From Deltaproteobacteria bacterium (GTDB lineage Bacteria > Myxococcota > XYA12-FULL-58-9 > JAFGEK01), in assembly GCA_016931625.1 (NCBI GenBank), contig JAFGEK010000091.1:1-53360 (forward strand): a stretch of 53,360 bases of DNA, read 5' to 3'. How positions within the stretch are numbered: the first letter of the stretch is position 1; the number at the start of each line of letters is the position of its first letter. The translations under genes were made by a program, and so were the position numbers. This document shows, one piece after another, positions 45,937 to 53,253 of the stretch. The notes under the pieces were generated by a model that saw only the letters and a program-made list of their open reading frames with translations, was not told where the DNA came from and did no database searches.

Positions 45937-46496
45937 CGCTCGCGCCAAAATATTAGATATTATACATAGATACAACATGGTTTGCGAGAACCGCGTTAAA
46001 AACAAATTTTGATCATACTTTAGTGGCACATTTAATAATTTTTGATGACTGCAACTATATGTAAATCTTAATGATTTTAATGTTACGAGTGGCCCTAGAG
46101 GATTTCGCACCATATAACCGCTCGCAAGCGTAATAATTGACTTTTTTATGCAATTTTCAAAGAGCTGAAACATCATGGATTATATCACAAAAAGGTAGAA
46201 GTATGCTTGTATAGAATACATACGTTGCTCGATAGCTGCGATTCTAAGTACACTTACCAATTATAAGACTATAGCTTACACCTGTGACATCTATGGTCAC
46301 ATAAGCGGTAAATGAGATCTTTGTTATTGATCAGGCGAAGTTACTTTTTCTATGTTTTGTTGGCACGTGTGCAAAATACAACGTAAAATGAACACAAGTA
46401 CCGGAGCGCACTTGTAAGCAATTAAAGCGCAGCAAAGAATCTAAGGCATAGAGATGTCGGGTTATTAATATATAACTACAGCTAAATTAATTTTCC
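45937..46496 (-). promoter_or_regulatory. CRISPR leader and following gap
   Basis: 560 bases with no convincing gene, on the newest-spacer side. On the minus strand TATAAT (plus 45959-45964) lies 22 bases before the first repeat, a good -10 for the array transcript. Further out, at 46275-46310, is the block TGTGACATCTATGGTCACA and ATAAGCGGTAAAT, which reappears next to a solitary repeat at 49042-49075. A frame through 45904-46176 runs into the repeat and is not believed. Confidence 0.6.
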
Positions 46497-47528
46497 CTAA
46501 TCATCTGCAAGTTTTGGAGGATTAAAAAGAGGCGCCCATTCAGCATTATCAGCGCAGGCGTCACTATTTGGTGATGCTCCTAAGCAGGGGCCGAATAGAT
46601 TATCACCATCAAAATCTTCAAAGTACCAAGTATCTTTTACCGGAAAGTTTATCGTAACTGCCTGATTGCCATCTGCAACCACTGTGAGGTTAAGCGGCAT
46701 ATAATAAATAAAGATGTCTTGATCAGCGCCTTGTTGAAATTTTACTTGATCCCAAAGGGCCGTATTGCCAAAGAGGCCACGTTTATGCCCCGATTGGCTG
46801 TCGCTGCTATTAAAGAATACAGTACGTGTAGGGCCAAGATTATCAGTGTTCCAGCTTTCACCAGGCAAAACAAAACCTAGCTCATCGCCGCTAGTTGCAT
46901 CTATAAAAGTAATATCGCCTTGGTGATGTCCTAATGAACCTTCATTTATAAAGTCATCATCAGATAAATAAATGCGCAGTGTAGTCAATGTATCTGCATT
47001 ATTGATAGGCATGGTAAGCTCAACAAAATAAAATTCAAATTTGGCGGCAGAGTAATTACCTGCAGCTAAGGTCTTGGCTGGTAAAGTAAAGGTCGAAGTT
47101 AGATCAACAATAGGTGCAGCCGCCAACGTGCCGCTATCAGCAATGATATCTACGGTTTCATTGCTATCGCTTATAAAGCTTAGTCGCTTTATGCTTACGC
47201 GATACTTACTAGGCGTCAAATAGCTAACTACGCCTCCATCTTGATCGCAGTCTAGTCCTGCGGCAAAGGTTGGGTCGTCGTGCATTGGTGCGGGAGTAGG
47301 GCAAACCGCTTGTTTGAGCGCGGTATTAATTTTAGGCAATGATAGCGCGCGGGTAAGGCTTATATGCAAGGCATTAATAGAGGTGGCTTGCGTAGAAAAA
47401 TCAGCTTTCATTTGTATTGTAGCAACGCCTGAGCCTTGTGTTAAAATTGTCGTATCATCGTCATTGCTACCACAAGAGATGACAAACAGTGCCAATATGC
47501 CCATCAGAGTCGGCCAATATTTACGCAT
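46497..47528 (-). CDS. Hypothetical lipoprotein
   Basis: 343 residues. Lipoprotein signal RKYWPTLMGILALFVISCGS with C19 after VIS; acidic DDDD follows, so it should be surface or periplasm exposed. The mature protein looks beta-rich with Asp-rich loops (DCDQDGG; DFDGDNLFG; SDDDFINEG), the last two resembling calcium-binding loops of extracellular domains. The arrangement of strands resembles DUF4382-like carbohydrate- or adhesion-type domains only loosely, and I do not assign a family. It lies between the CRISPR leader and a DUF4143 ATPase, both on the same strand, with about 210 bases between it and that ATPase. Confidence 0.7.
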   Translation of the reverse strand: MRKYWPTLMGILALFVISCGSNDDDTTILTQGSGVATIQMKADFSTQATSINALHISLTRALSLPKINTALKQAVCPTPAPMHDDPTFAAGLDCDQDGGVVSYLTPSKYRVSIKRLSFISDSNETVDIIADSGTLAAAPIVDLTSTFTLPAKTLAAGNYSAAKFEFYFVELTMPINNADTLTTLRIYLSDDDFINEGSLGHHQGDITFIDATSGDELGFVLPGESWNTDNLGPTRTVFFNSSDSQSGHKRGLFGNTALWDQVKFQQGADQDIFIYYMPLNLTVVADGNQAVTINFPVKDTWYFEDFDGDNLFGPCLGASPNSDACADNAEWAPLFNPPKLADD

Positions 47529-47739
47529 ACCTCTCTCCTAACAAGCTAAAACGCCTATTATAAACAACGGTATTTTATTAAGCGGTGTTTAGTGTTTTTT
47601 TAATATTTTTAGGGTTGTGGGTTTAAAGCGAAGGCTACAAGTGCTTCCCCGCATTCGCAGGCAGTGTCATGGTGGTATGCAGGATAGTTAGTATAACAAG
47701 CAATGGCAGCTAAGCATGCTGAAAGACGATCACATATAA

Positions 47740-48900
47740 TTAATGTGATAGTTCATTTAATAACTTTGATAACGCCATTATTTCAATACCGTTTTTAAGG
47801 CGACGAGATGCGCCATCAGGAATAGTTAAAATGTAACGAGTCTTAGCGGGTAGATATTTGCTTGCCGCTAATAAAGTATTGGTATCGTGAGTGGTTGGAT
47901 GCGAAGTGGCTTTAGCTTCAATTGCCCAAATTTTGTCTTTTATTTTAAGTATAAAATCAACTTCAAGACCGCCACGTGTGCGAAACGTATGTATGCTAAC
48001 ATGTTTATCGAGAGCTGTGGCAGTGGCAAAGAGTTGGCTAACTAATAGATGTTCAAACAAGGCACCAACACGATCAAGAGAAACTGAAAAATTATTTAGT
48101 AATCCATTTAAAACACCTGGGTCAAAAAAATAGAATTTATTATGTTTAATAAGATCAGCGGTAGTTACCGTATCTGTAAATGGAGTCAATCTATATACCA
48201 GTAAAGTATCTTCAAGAATTTCAAAATATCTAATGGTGCTAGTACGTGAAACTTTTGCAGCTTGTGAAATTTTTGAAAAATCTAAAAATTGCCCAGAAAC
48301 ACTTGCCGCTACTTTAATAAACCGCGAAAATCCTTGCAGATTACGCGAGAGGGCTTCAGCCTGAATTTCTTCTGTTAGGTATGTGCCAGCATAAGCCTCA
48401 AGCAGTTTTGTTGCAGTAGAGATATCTGGTTCGAGGTATGGCTCGGGCAATGTACCGAGTGCCATTGCACGTTTGGCGTTAAAGCCAGCGCCAAGCTCGT
48501 ATTGAGTGAGTGGCCCAAGAGTGTAATTTAATATGCGACCAGGTAGCAAATTGGCTTTGCCCCGGCGTAACTTACGTGCACTTGAGCCCGTGAGTAAAAA
48601 TTTAAGCGCCTTTTTTTCTTGCTTAGCATCATCAATTAAAGCTTGCACGGTGTTAAGCATTTCTGGGATGCGTTGTATTTCATCAATAAATACCGTTTTG
48701 GGACGTATAGCGGCAATTCGTTGTTCAAGCTCATCGGGATTTGCAGTAAAGTTAAGAAACTCGCTTTCACGGGCTAAATTTATGGTTAAATCAGGAGCCA
48801 ATTGCTGCATTAGCGTTGATTTGCCGGTTTGTCGCGGCCCCAACAGCAAAACGCTTTTGCTTGTTTTTTTAATATTTGCTTGTAGCGCTCTGTCTATCAT
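47740..48900 (-). CDS. AAA+ ATPase with C-terminal DUF4143
   Basis: 386 residues from the ATG at 48900 (the longer frame to 48951 adds residues before the usual family start MIDRALQ). The AAA domain has Walker A LLLGPRQTGKST, Walker B KTVFIDEIQRIPE and sensor-1-like FLLTGSSARKLRR. The C-terminal DUF4143 half ends with GGLEVDFILKIKDKIWAIEAKA, a PD-(D/E)xK-like Asp...Glu-x-Lys arrangement. Such ATPases are frequent in accessory and defence-rich regions and their action is unknown; the nuclease-like motif suggests DNA handling. It lies between the CRISPR leader and a solitary CRISPR repeat, transcribed towards the lipoprotein gene. Confidence 0.88.
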   Translation of the reverse strand: MIDRALQANIKKTSKSVLLLGPRQTGKSTLMQQLAPDLTINLARESEFLNFTANPDELEQRIAAIRPKTVFIDEIQRIPEMLNTVQALIDDAKQEKKALKFLLTGSSARKLRRGKANLLPGRILNYTLGPLTQYELGAGFNAKRAMALGTLPEPYLEPDISTATKLLEAYAGTYLTEEIQAEALSRNLQGFSRFIKVAASVSGQFLDFSKISQAAKVSRTSTIRYFEILEDTLLVYRLTPFTDTVTTADLIKHNKFYFFDPGVLNGLLNNFSVSLDRVGALFEHLLVSQLFATATALDKHVSIHTFRTRGGLEVDFILKIKDKIWAIEAKATSHPTTHDTNTLLAASKYLPAKTRYILTIPDGASRRLKNGIEIMALSKLLNELSH

Positions 48901-48987
48901 GTGGTCATTTTTACATACAAAATGACCATTGAGAAGTAAAAAATACCTCAACTATAAAACAATTTTTACTTAACCAACCTGATTTTG

Positions 48988-49075
48988 GCTTCAATGGAAC
49001 CGCAGTCATGTAACTGCGGAAATAAGCTGATAATTGTAACTTATGCTTGTGACATCTACGGTAACATAAACGATA
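48988..49075 (-). CRISPR. Solitary variant CRISPR repeat with leader-like flank
   Basis: One 36-base repeat at 48988-49023 shares the array repeat's ends (GCTTCAATGG and GGAAAT) but has a different stem, CCGCAGT...ACTGCGG, where T-A changed to C-G on both arms. Immediately beyond it, 49024-49075 contains CTTGTGACATCTACGGTAAC and ATAAACGATAAAT, matching the block in the main leader near 46275. On the minus strand TACAAT lies about 15 bases before the repeat. No second repeat or spacer is present. The surrounding gap 48901-49202 has no gene. Confidence 0.75.
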
Positions 49076-49202
49076 AATTAGTAAGGCGTTTTACCGGTAA
49101 ATCTCTTTCTTAAGCAAAGCGTCAGTCAACTTATTAAACGCAACAAAAAAAATAGTGCGTGTACTTATTGATATCTTATATTAAAAAATTTGGCTAAATT
49201 GC

Positions 49203-49577
49203 TTAACCGATAATTTTGCATTTATATGAACTTAGTTTTTTATCATTTGAAATTATTGGATAATTGTTGCTGATGCTTTGTGCAACCAACATTCTATCAA
49301 ACGGATCTTTGTGATAAAAGGGCATGGAGCCAAGCAGGAGGGCATCTTCAGCTCTGAAATCAAGAAGTTCAAAACCAGACTCAATGGCTTTTTCAACAGG
49401 ATTAAATGAAATCTTTAATTTACCCAGTGATGACTTAATTTTTATTTCTGCAATAGAAATTGAACTTACATATACTGTATTCGCCAGGGTTTCAATTTCG
49501 TCTCTTTGCTTAGCTGATAGATTTTCTGGTTTTGCAAGGCATCATAGAAAAATATGCGTGTCAATTATGATATGCAT
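49203..49577 (-). pseudogene. PIN-domain toxin interrupted by a TGA codon
   Basis: The minus-strand frame from ATG 49577 reads MHIIIDTHIFL, then TGA (plus 49542-49544), then CLAKPENLSAKQRDEIET and on to a normal end ...NNYPIISNDKKLSSYKCKII, 124 codons in all. The TGA stands exactly where VapC proteins of this class have Trp (TGG). All catalytic acids are kept: D6, the Glu of SIAEIKIKS, the Asp of DPFDRMLVAQ and the Asp in SNDKKL. Other genes here use TGA as stop, so reassignment is unlikely. The toxin is probably dead or truncated by one base change. Confidence 0.8.
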
Positions 49578-49805
49578 ATTATTACCATAAAACATGCGGT
49601 TAATTTCTGGATCCTCGTCATCAAAATTTTGGGGAATTTTTATTTTGCCTTTGGCTACACCAAGCTTTCTTTTTCCTTTACGGCGATGCTGATCTAGATC
49701 TGCTATCGGAAGATTATTTTTTGCGATAGTAACTTCTTCTCCGTGATATACCATATCGAGTAATTTTGAAAGTTGCGCCTTGGCTTCAGATACATTTACA
49801 ATCAT
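49575..49805 (-). pseudogene. Phd/YefM-type antitoxin fused in frame to the toxin start
   Basis: From ATG 49805 (GGAG at -10) the protein reads MIVNVSEAKAQLSKLLDMVY, then ITIAKNNLPIADLDQHRR, a Phd/YefM antitoxin. Its usual short end before a stop is missing: the frame runs through DPEINRMFYGNN directly into the toxin start and ends at the toxin's TGA. A stop at this place would be restored by one inserted base, so a small deletion probably removed it. Pair with the disrupted PIN gene. Coordinates give the antitoxin part only. Confidence 0.65.
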
Positions 49806-50010
49806 AGTAACTCCATAATCTGATTGTCCTATATAGAGTTGATATACCATAATAGAGACCAACATGGGCAACGTTATAGCCTATGGCTGTATGCAGAAGA
49901 CTGTAAGCAATATATAAAAAGTTATTAATATTATTTATTAGCCAGTGATGCGGCAGTAGCTTAAATTATACTGAGACGCATCACTGGTTTAGCAATTTAC
50001 TTAGTTAAAA

Positions 50011-50319
50011 TTAATCACGTGAACTTTCATCAAAACGTTTATCAACTTGCTCAGCATGAGCCATAGCGTCTTCGCGATAACTTTCACCTAAGTGGGCTAA
50101 TTCATCAAGCATAGCTAAGCATTTGCGATATTGTTTTTTAAGGTAAATTACTGCGTTGTGGTAATTATTGCCAGATGGCGGTGGTGATGAAACTTTTGAA
50201 TTAATATTGGCTTGGGTTTTCGCAGCGTTTTTAGTGCAGCGATCGCTTTTGTGGTTGTTTTTGTTAGGTAACTGTTTGAATCGCTTGACTCTAGTACTGT
50301 GACGAGTTTGATCCTTCAT
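50011..50319 (-). CDS. Small basic protein, duplicated family, copy 1
   Basis: 102 residues. The N-terminal half is basic and Asn-rich (TRVKRFKQLPNKNNHK), low in hydrophobic residues, suitable for nucleic-acid binding or for disorder; the C-terminal half is helical and conserved (NAVIYLKKQYRKC, MLDELAHLGES, AHAEQVDKRFDES). A close paralogue is at 52294-52596, sharing VKRFKQLPNKNN and LDELAHLGES exactly while the linker differs, so selection has kept the ends. TAGGAGG-like sequence lies ahead of the ATG, about 12 bases away, after a long conserved 5' region. No family recognised. Confidence 0.75.
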   Translation of the reverse strand: MKDQTRHSTRVKRFKQLPNKNNHKSDRCTKNAAKTQANINSKVSSPPPSGNNYHNAVIYLKKQYRKCLAMLDELAHLGESYREDAMAHAEQVDKRFDESSRD

Positions 50320-50675
50320 TAGGTTTTACGGCCTCCGTTTTAGGCATGTGAAACTTAGAGGAGCATTGCTGGTGCAAACAGCAGTGCTTCTCGCTTAAAA
50401 AAATATTTTAGTTAGTTGTGTTGATGATGCCCCCCCTTTATTAAATGAATTGATATTTGCAGAGCATCATGCAGGGGATCCTCTGTCAATAGTAAATGAT
50501 AGTATAATTTATAAATAAATAAAGATAGTTGGGTATAAAGTACTTATGCTTATGTAGTTAAAAAAATGGTGAGATAAAACAATACTAAATATAAATGCTA
50601 TATAAATTATGGTATTTTTAAGTTTGAATATTCGGACTTTGCAGCTAAAGCATTTTGAATTGTTGGCACTGGTAA
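50320..50675 (-). promoter_or_regulatory. Conserved structured 5' region of copy 1
   Basis: Shared with copy 2. Two inverted repeats: GAGGAGCATTGCTG (50358) with CAGCAGTGCTTCTC (50379-50392), loop seven bases; and GATGCCCCC (50426) with GGGGATC (50474-50480). Read in the direction of the downstream gene, both would be in its leader RNA. A cis-acting RNA or small RNA is possible. Confidence 0.5.
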
Positions 50676-50922
50676 GGTTATAGGGAGGTTATAGGGGACA
50701 CTGTCTTATAAAAATTCAACCGTTATCCGAAGCACAAAAAAAACATAAAAATAAAAATACCCTGTATTACCTGTTGTCGTTTTTTAATGCTCAAAAGGTT
50801 GCTCATAAACGCGCTATGGGCAAAAACTGACCACGACGGTCAACGTCTCGGCTTAGGTTTTCTCAATTACCGACTTTGAAGTGCAGGTCTAAGCAGTGTC
50901 CCCTTTACTTCCCTGTACTTCC
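50676..50922. mobile_element. MITE-like inverted-repeat element
   Basis: GGGGACACTG (50694-50703) and CAGTGTCCCC (50894-50903) are perfect inverted repeats; with mismatches the pairing extends outwards (TATAGGGAGGTTATA against TTTACTTCCCTGTA). About 210-250 bases, no gene, with an internal hairpin TGACC-ACGAC-GGTCA at 50830-50844. It begins precisely where the duplicated module's similarity ends, so it may have interrupted the GNAT tail. No transposase is in the window. Confidence 0.5.
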
Positions 50923-50983
50923 ATAAATCAAATCCAACGTTGCGTAATGTTGGTGGTATAATTGCTTTTGGCAATCTAGCTAT

Positions 50984-51342
50984 TTAGTCGGCTAGCTGCA
51001 AAGATGGTTGTATTCGAGATTTTTGGTTACCATTACGCTGTCTATGATGATCATCATGTGCAATGCCAAGAACTAATAAAATAACAATAATACTTACGCC
51101 TACAAATATGGCGATACGACCAGATTTATGCTGACAACATGAAATCATAGCACGCCAATTTAGGATAAGATGAAGTAATGCCAAGATAATGAGTATAAGA
51201 CCACCAAGTTCGTGCAGAACCATTATCCCAGGAATACGAATATGAAAAAACATCAAAATCCCAGTAACGCTTATAGCTATAAAGGTGAATCCGGTAAGTG
51301 GATTTAGCCAAAGGCGATAATTTTTTTGTTTATTAGTGCCAT
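50984..51342 (-). pseudogene. DUF4405-like membrane cytochrome protein, frameshifted
   Basis: The frame 50984-51256 reads LHELGGLILIILALLHLILN then GRIAIFVGVSIIVILLVLGI with His in HELGG and LLHLILNW, the heme-ligand-like pattern of DUF4405/cytochrome b-like proteins. Upstream, the same frame continues as NYRLWLNPLTGFTFIAISVT without a start codon, while AAGGAG and ATG 51342 begin a different frame (MALINKK). One A added to the A7 tract at 51321-51327 (minus strand) joins both into a ~120-residue three-helix protein. So either a real frameshift, phase variation, or a sequencing error in the tract. Confidence 0.7.
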
Positions 51343-51393
51343 TTTTTTACTCCTTAGACACAAAGACATCCAATAGAGCGGCGTTTAGTGTTT

Positions 51394-51495
51394 TTAGAGG
51401 TCTAAAGAAACCGTATGATCACCAGCTTCCATTTTAGCAACCATTGATTGGCTCGCCTCAAGTTTGCTAGCTACGGCACTCTGGCTCAGTTCCAT
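51394..51495 (-). pseudogene. Fragment of an XRE/HTH antitoxin
   Basis: The minus-strand frame reads RRKMELSQSAVASKLEASQ, then SMVAKMEAGDHTVSLDL and stop, a helix-turn-helix of the Cro/HigA type, matching the usual SQ-x-x-V-A-x-x-L-x-x-SQS-x-V-A-x-x-E signature. It lacks the N-terminal part and start and the C-terminal helix. No toxin is adjacent. A remnant. Confidence 0.55.
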
Positions 51496-51621
51496 CTTTC
51501 GGCGTTTGCAAGAAGGAGCATGCCCCTAGGGCGACACATTTTTCACGTTTAGTAATGAAGGATAGGCTTTCATTAGATTAATTAAAGTGATATAAAATTA
51601 AACATTAGGAATTAAAGAATT

Positions 51622-51882
51622 ATGCCGACTATAAGTACATTTTTAGGGATAGCTATTCGTATGTATTATAACGAACATGCACCGCCACATTTTCATATAT
51701 ATTATAATGAATACTTAGCTGAAATAAGAATTGATACATTTGAAATAATTGCAGGCAATCTTCCCAAACGTGTCTTATCGCTTGTTATTGAATGGGCTAT
51801 CGAGCACCGCACAGAGTTGTTTGATAATTGGCATAAGTCTGAACAGCACTTGCCACTTAATTCTATTGCCCCGTTGGAGTGA
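51622..51882 (+). CDS. DUF4160 protein
   Basis: 86 residues, soluble. The start MPTISTFLGIAIRMYYNEHAPPHFHIYYNE with the conserved PPHFH and the later EIIAGNLPKRVLSLVIEWA, then W-x-x, is the DUF4160 pattern. The DUF4160 gene is regularly followed by a DUF2442 gene, as here after three bases, and the pair has been suggested to be a toxin-antitoxin-like unit; evidence for that is not established knowledge. Both are intact. AAAGAAT ahead of ATG is a weak ribosome binding site. Confidence 0.85.
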   Translation: MPTISTFLGIAIRMYYNEHAPPHFHIYYNEYLAEIRIDTFEIIAGNLPKRVLSLVIEWAIEHRTELFDNWHKSEQHLPLNSIAPLE

Positions 51883-51885
51883 GTC

Positions 51886-52125
51886 ATGATTGCGCGTATG
51901 ACTAAAGTTGAAGCACGTTCTGATTATAAGTTGTATGTTGAATTTGATGACGGTACATCTGGCGAAATTTCACTTGCTAGTAGCTTATGGGGCCCGGTAT
52001 TTGAGCCTCTTAAAAATACACAAATGTTTGCGCAGGTTAAGTTAGACAATTATGGTGCGCCATTTTGGCCATGTGGTGTCGATGTAGCACCAGATGCAAT
52101 TTATAATACTCTAAAACGTCGATAA
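51886..52125 (+). CDS. DUF2442 protein
   Basis: 79 residues. TKVEARSDYKLYVEFDDGTS, then WGPVFEPLKN, FAQVKLDNYGAPFWPCGVD and DVAPDAIYNTL make a complete DUF2442 protein, a small domain that usually comes directly after a DUF4160 gene. The start is three bases after the DUF4160 stop. No catalytic residues are known to me for the family. Confidence 0.85.
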   Translation: MIARMTKVEARSDYKLYVEFDDGTSGEISLASSLWGPVFEPLKNTQMFAQVKLDNYGAPFWPCGVDVAPDAIYNTLKRR

Positions 52126-52154
52126 ATTAGCCAGAACTGACATACTTATGCAAC

Positions 52155-52206
52155 CAGTAAGTATAGGCCCAGTAAGTATAGGCCCAATCAGACCGGTGCC
52201 TGGCAC
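52155..52206. repeat. Tandem 15-base repeat and REP-like palindrome
   Basis: CAGTAAGTATAGGCC is repeated head to tail (52155-52169, 52170-52184). Next to it GGTGCCTGGCAC (52195-52206) is a short palindrome like the GGTGCCAGACACC copies at 37985-38040. Same kind of dispersed repeat. Confidence 0.55.
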
Positions 52207-52293
52207 TCGACGTAATGGGCCATTGATGCGGCAGTAGTTTAAATTATATACTTGCACGCATCACCGGCGGCCTTTTTAATCAGTTAAAAATTA

Positions 52294-52596
52294 TCACAAC
52301 TTACTTTCATCAAAACGTTTTTCAACTTGTTCTGCATGAGCAAAGGCATTATCGCGATGACTTTCGCCCAGGTGTGCTAATTCATCAAGCATTTTTAAAC
52401 ATTTTTGATATTGCTTCTTTAAGTAATTTACGGCGTTTTGGTAATTGCTGCGGGATGATAATGTTAAAGATTCTGAATAAATATTGGCTTTATTTTTCGC
52501 AATATTTTTATTAGTGCGATCGCCTTTGCGGTTGTTTTTGTTAGGTAACTGCTTGAATCGCTTGACTCTAGGGTTAGTACGAGTTTGATCCTTCAT
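52294..52596 (-). CDS. Small basic protein, duplicated family, copy 2
   Basis: 100 residues, paralogue of the gene at 50011-50319. Shares MKDQTR, VKRFKQLPNKNN, KKQYQKCLKMLDELAHLGES and AHAEQVEKRFDES; the middle (about residues 35-55) is unrelated in sequence but equally polar. The C-terminal helix is amphipathic with regular Leu/Tyr spacing, suited to dimerisation. Ahead of the ATG lies TAGGAGG (about 12 bases away) and a long conserved leader. Function unknown. Confidence 0.75.
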   Translation of the reverse strand: MKDQTRTNPRVKRFKQLPNKNNRKGDRTNKNIAKNKANIYSESLTLSSRSNYQNAVNYLKKQYQKCLKMLDELAHLGESHRDNAFAHAEQVEKRFDESKL

Positions 52597-52946
52597 CAGG
52601 TTTTACGGCCTCCTATTTAGGCATGTGAAACTTAGAGGAGCATTGCTGTTGGTTGCAGCAGTGCTTCTCGCTTTTGGGCGCTGGTAGGGGCGCCGCTTGC
52701 TGCGCCCTTTGGGTATGGTCGCGCCCATATAATTAATAGTTAGTTGATTTTGTCGAAGATGCCCCCCTTTGTTAAATGAATTGATATTTACAAAGCATCA
52801 TGCGGGGGATCATCTGTCAATAGTAAATGATAGTATATTTTATAAATCGATAAAGATAGTTGGGTGTAAAGTACTTATACTTATGATTATTCGGTGAATA
52901 AATAATGGTACGATAAAAACAATACTAAATATAATTGTTATATTAG
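52597..52946 (-). promoter_or_regulatory. Conserved structured 5' region of copy 2
   Basis: 350 bases without a gene, conserved with copy 1. Stem GAGGAGCATTGCTG / CAGCAGTGCTTCTC (52635-52669). At 52758-52814, C-tract and CTTTG pair with CAAAG and G-tract (GATGCCCCCCTTTG ... CAAAG ... GGGGGATC), a compound stem. Contains a GC-rich inserted repeat between the two. Confidence 0.5.
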
Positions 52947-53186
52947 TTATGGCGTTTTTGAGTTTGAATATTCGGACTTTACAGCTAAAGCATTTTGAAT
53001 TGTTGTCACTGGTAAAAAAAGTTGTAGTTCATCAGATGGTAACGAAATAAAACCAAACTGTTCATAATAACGTTTAGCTTCTTGGTCTTTAGCAGCAACA
53101 AACAGACCGATCCCACCAGCTTTATTGAAAATCTCTAAAAAACTTTTCCATGGCAGCAATTAACAGGATTTTGCCATAACCTTGCC
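52947..53186 (-). pseudogene. GNAT acetyltransferase 3' remnant, frameshifted
   Basis: The minus strand reads RQGYGKILLIAAMEKF in one frame (Q-x-x-G-x-G/A acetyl-CoA loop) and LEIFNKAGGIGLFVAAKD, EAKRYYEQFGFISL and a tail in the next. Removing one base from the A6 tract at 53137-53142 (plus) joins them. Upstream the first frame meets a stop within eight codons, and no N-terminal half exists. The last ~20 codons recur, truncated, in copy 1 of the module. Confidence 0.7.
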
Positions 53187-53253
53187 GATTGCAGAGACAT
53201 CAATACAAGAGGGGAGCAACGACGCTCAAAATTTAATTGTTAAAAAATGGAAT

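Larger units (their letters stand above)
49942..50675 (-). repeat. Duplicated module, copy 1
   Basis: A segment matching 52219-53015 over most of its length: a 3' hairpin (CCAGTGATGCG with CGCATCACTGG, 49942-49987), the ~100-codon gene, a conserved 5' hairpin (50358-50392), a foldable C-rich/G-rich stretch (50423-50482), AT-rich conserved sequence, and the last codons of a GNAT gene (AAAGCATTTTGAATTGTTG at 50646). Similarity stops at 50675, where an inverted-repeat element begins. Confidence 0.85.
52219..53015 (-). repeat. Duplicated module, copy 2
   Basis: Homologous to 49942-50675: 3' hairpin (GATGCG with CGCATC, 52219-52267), the ~100-codon gene, 5' hairpin (52635-52669), C/G-rich inverted stretch (52758-52814), and the 3' end of the GNAT gene. 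It carries an extra GC-rich insert, 52673-52735, containing GGGGCGCCGC and CTGCGCCC, absent from copy 1. Confidence 0.85.

Noticed and set aside
45904-46176. 90-codon minus-strand frame in the CRISPR leader
   Set aside because: Ends inside a CRISPR repeat and overlaps the likely leader promoter; no ribosome binding site.
46277-46295. CRP-like site TGTGAC...GTCACA in the CRISPR leader
   Set aside because: The half-sites TGTGA and TCACA are nine bases apart instead of six, and the copy near 49045 has lost the symmetry.
49542-49544. TGA read as tryptophan (recoded genetic code)
   Set aside because: Many genes in the window end in TGA, and TGG is used for Trp throughout.
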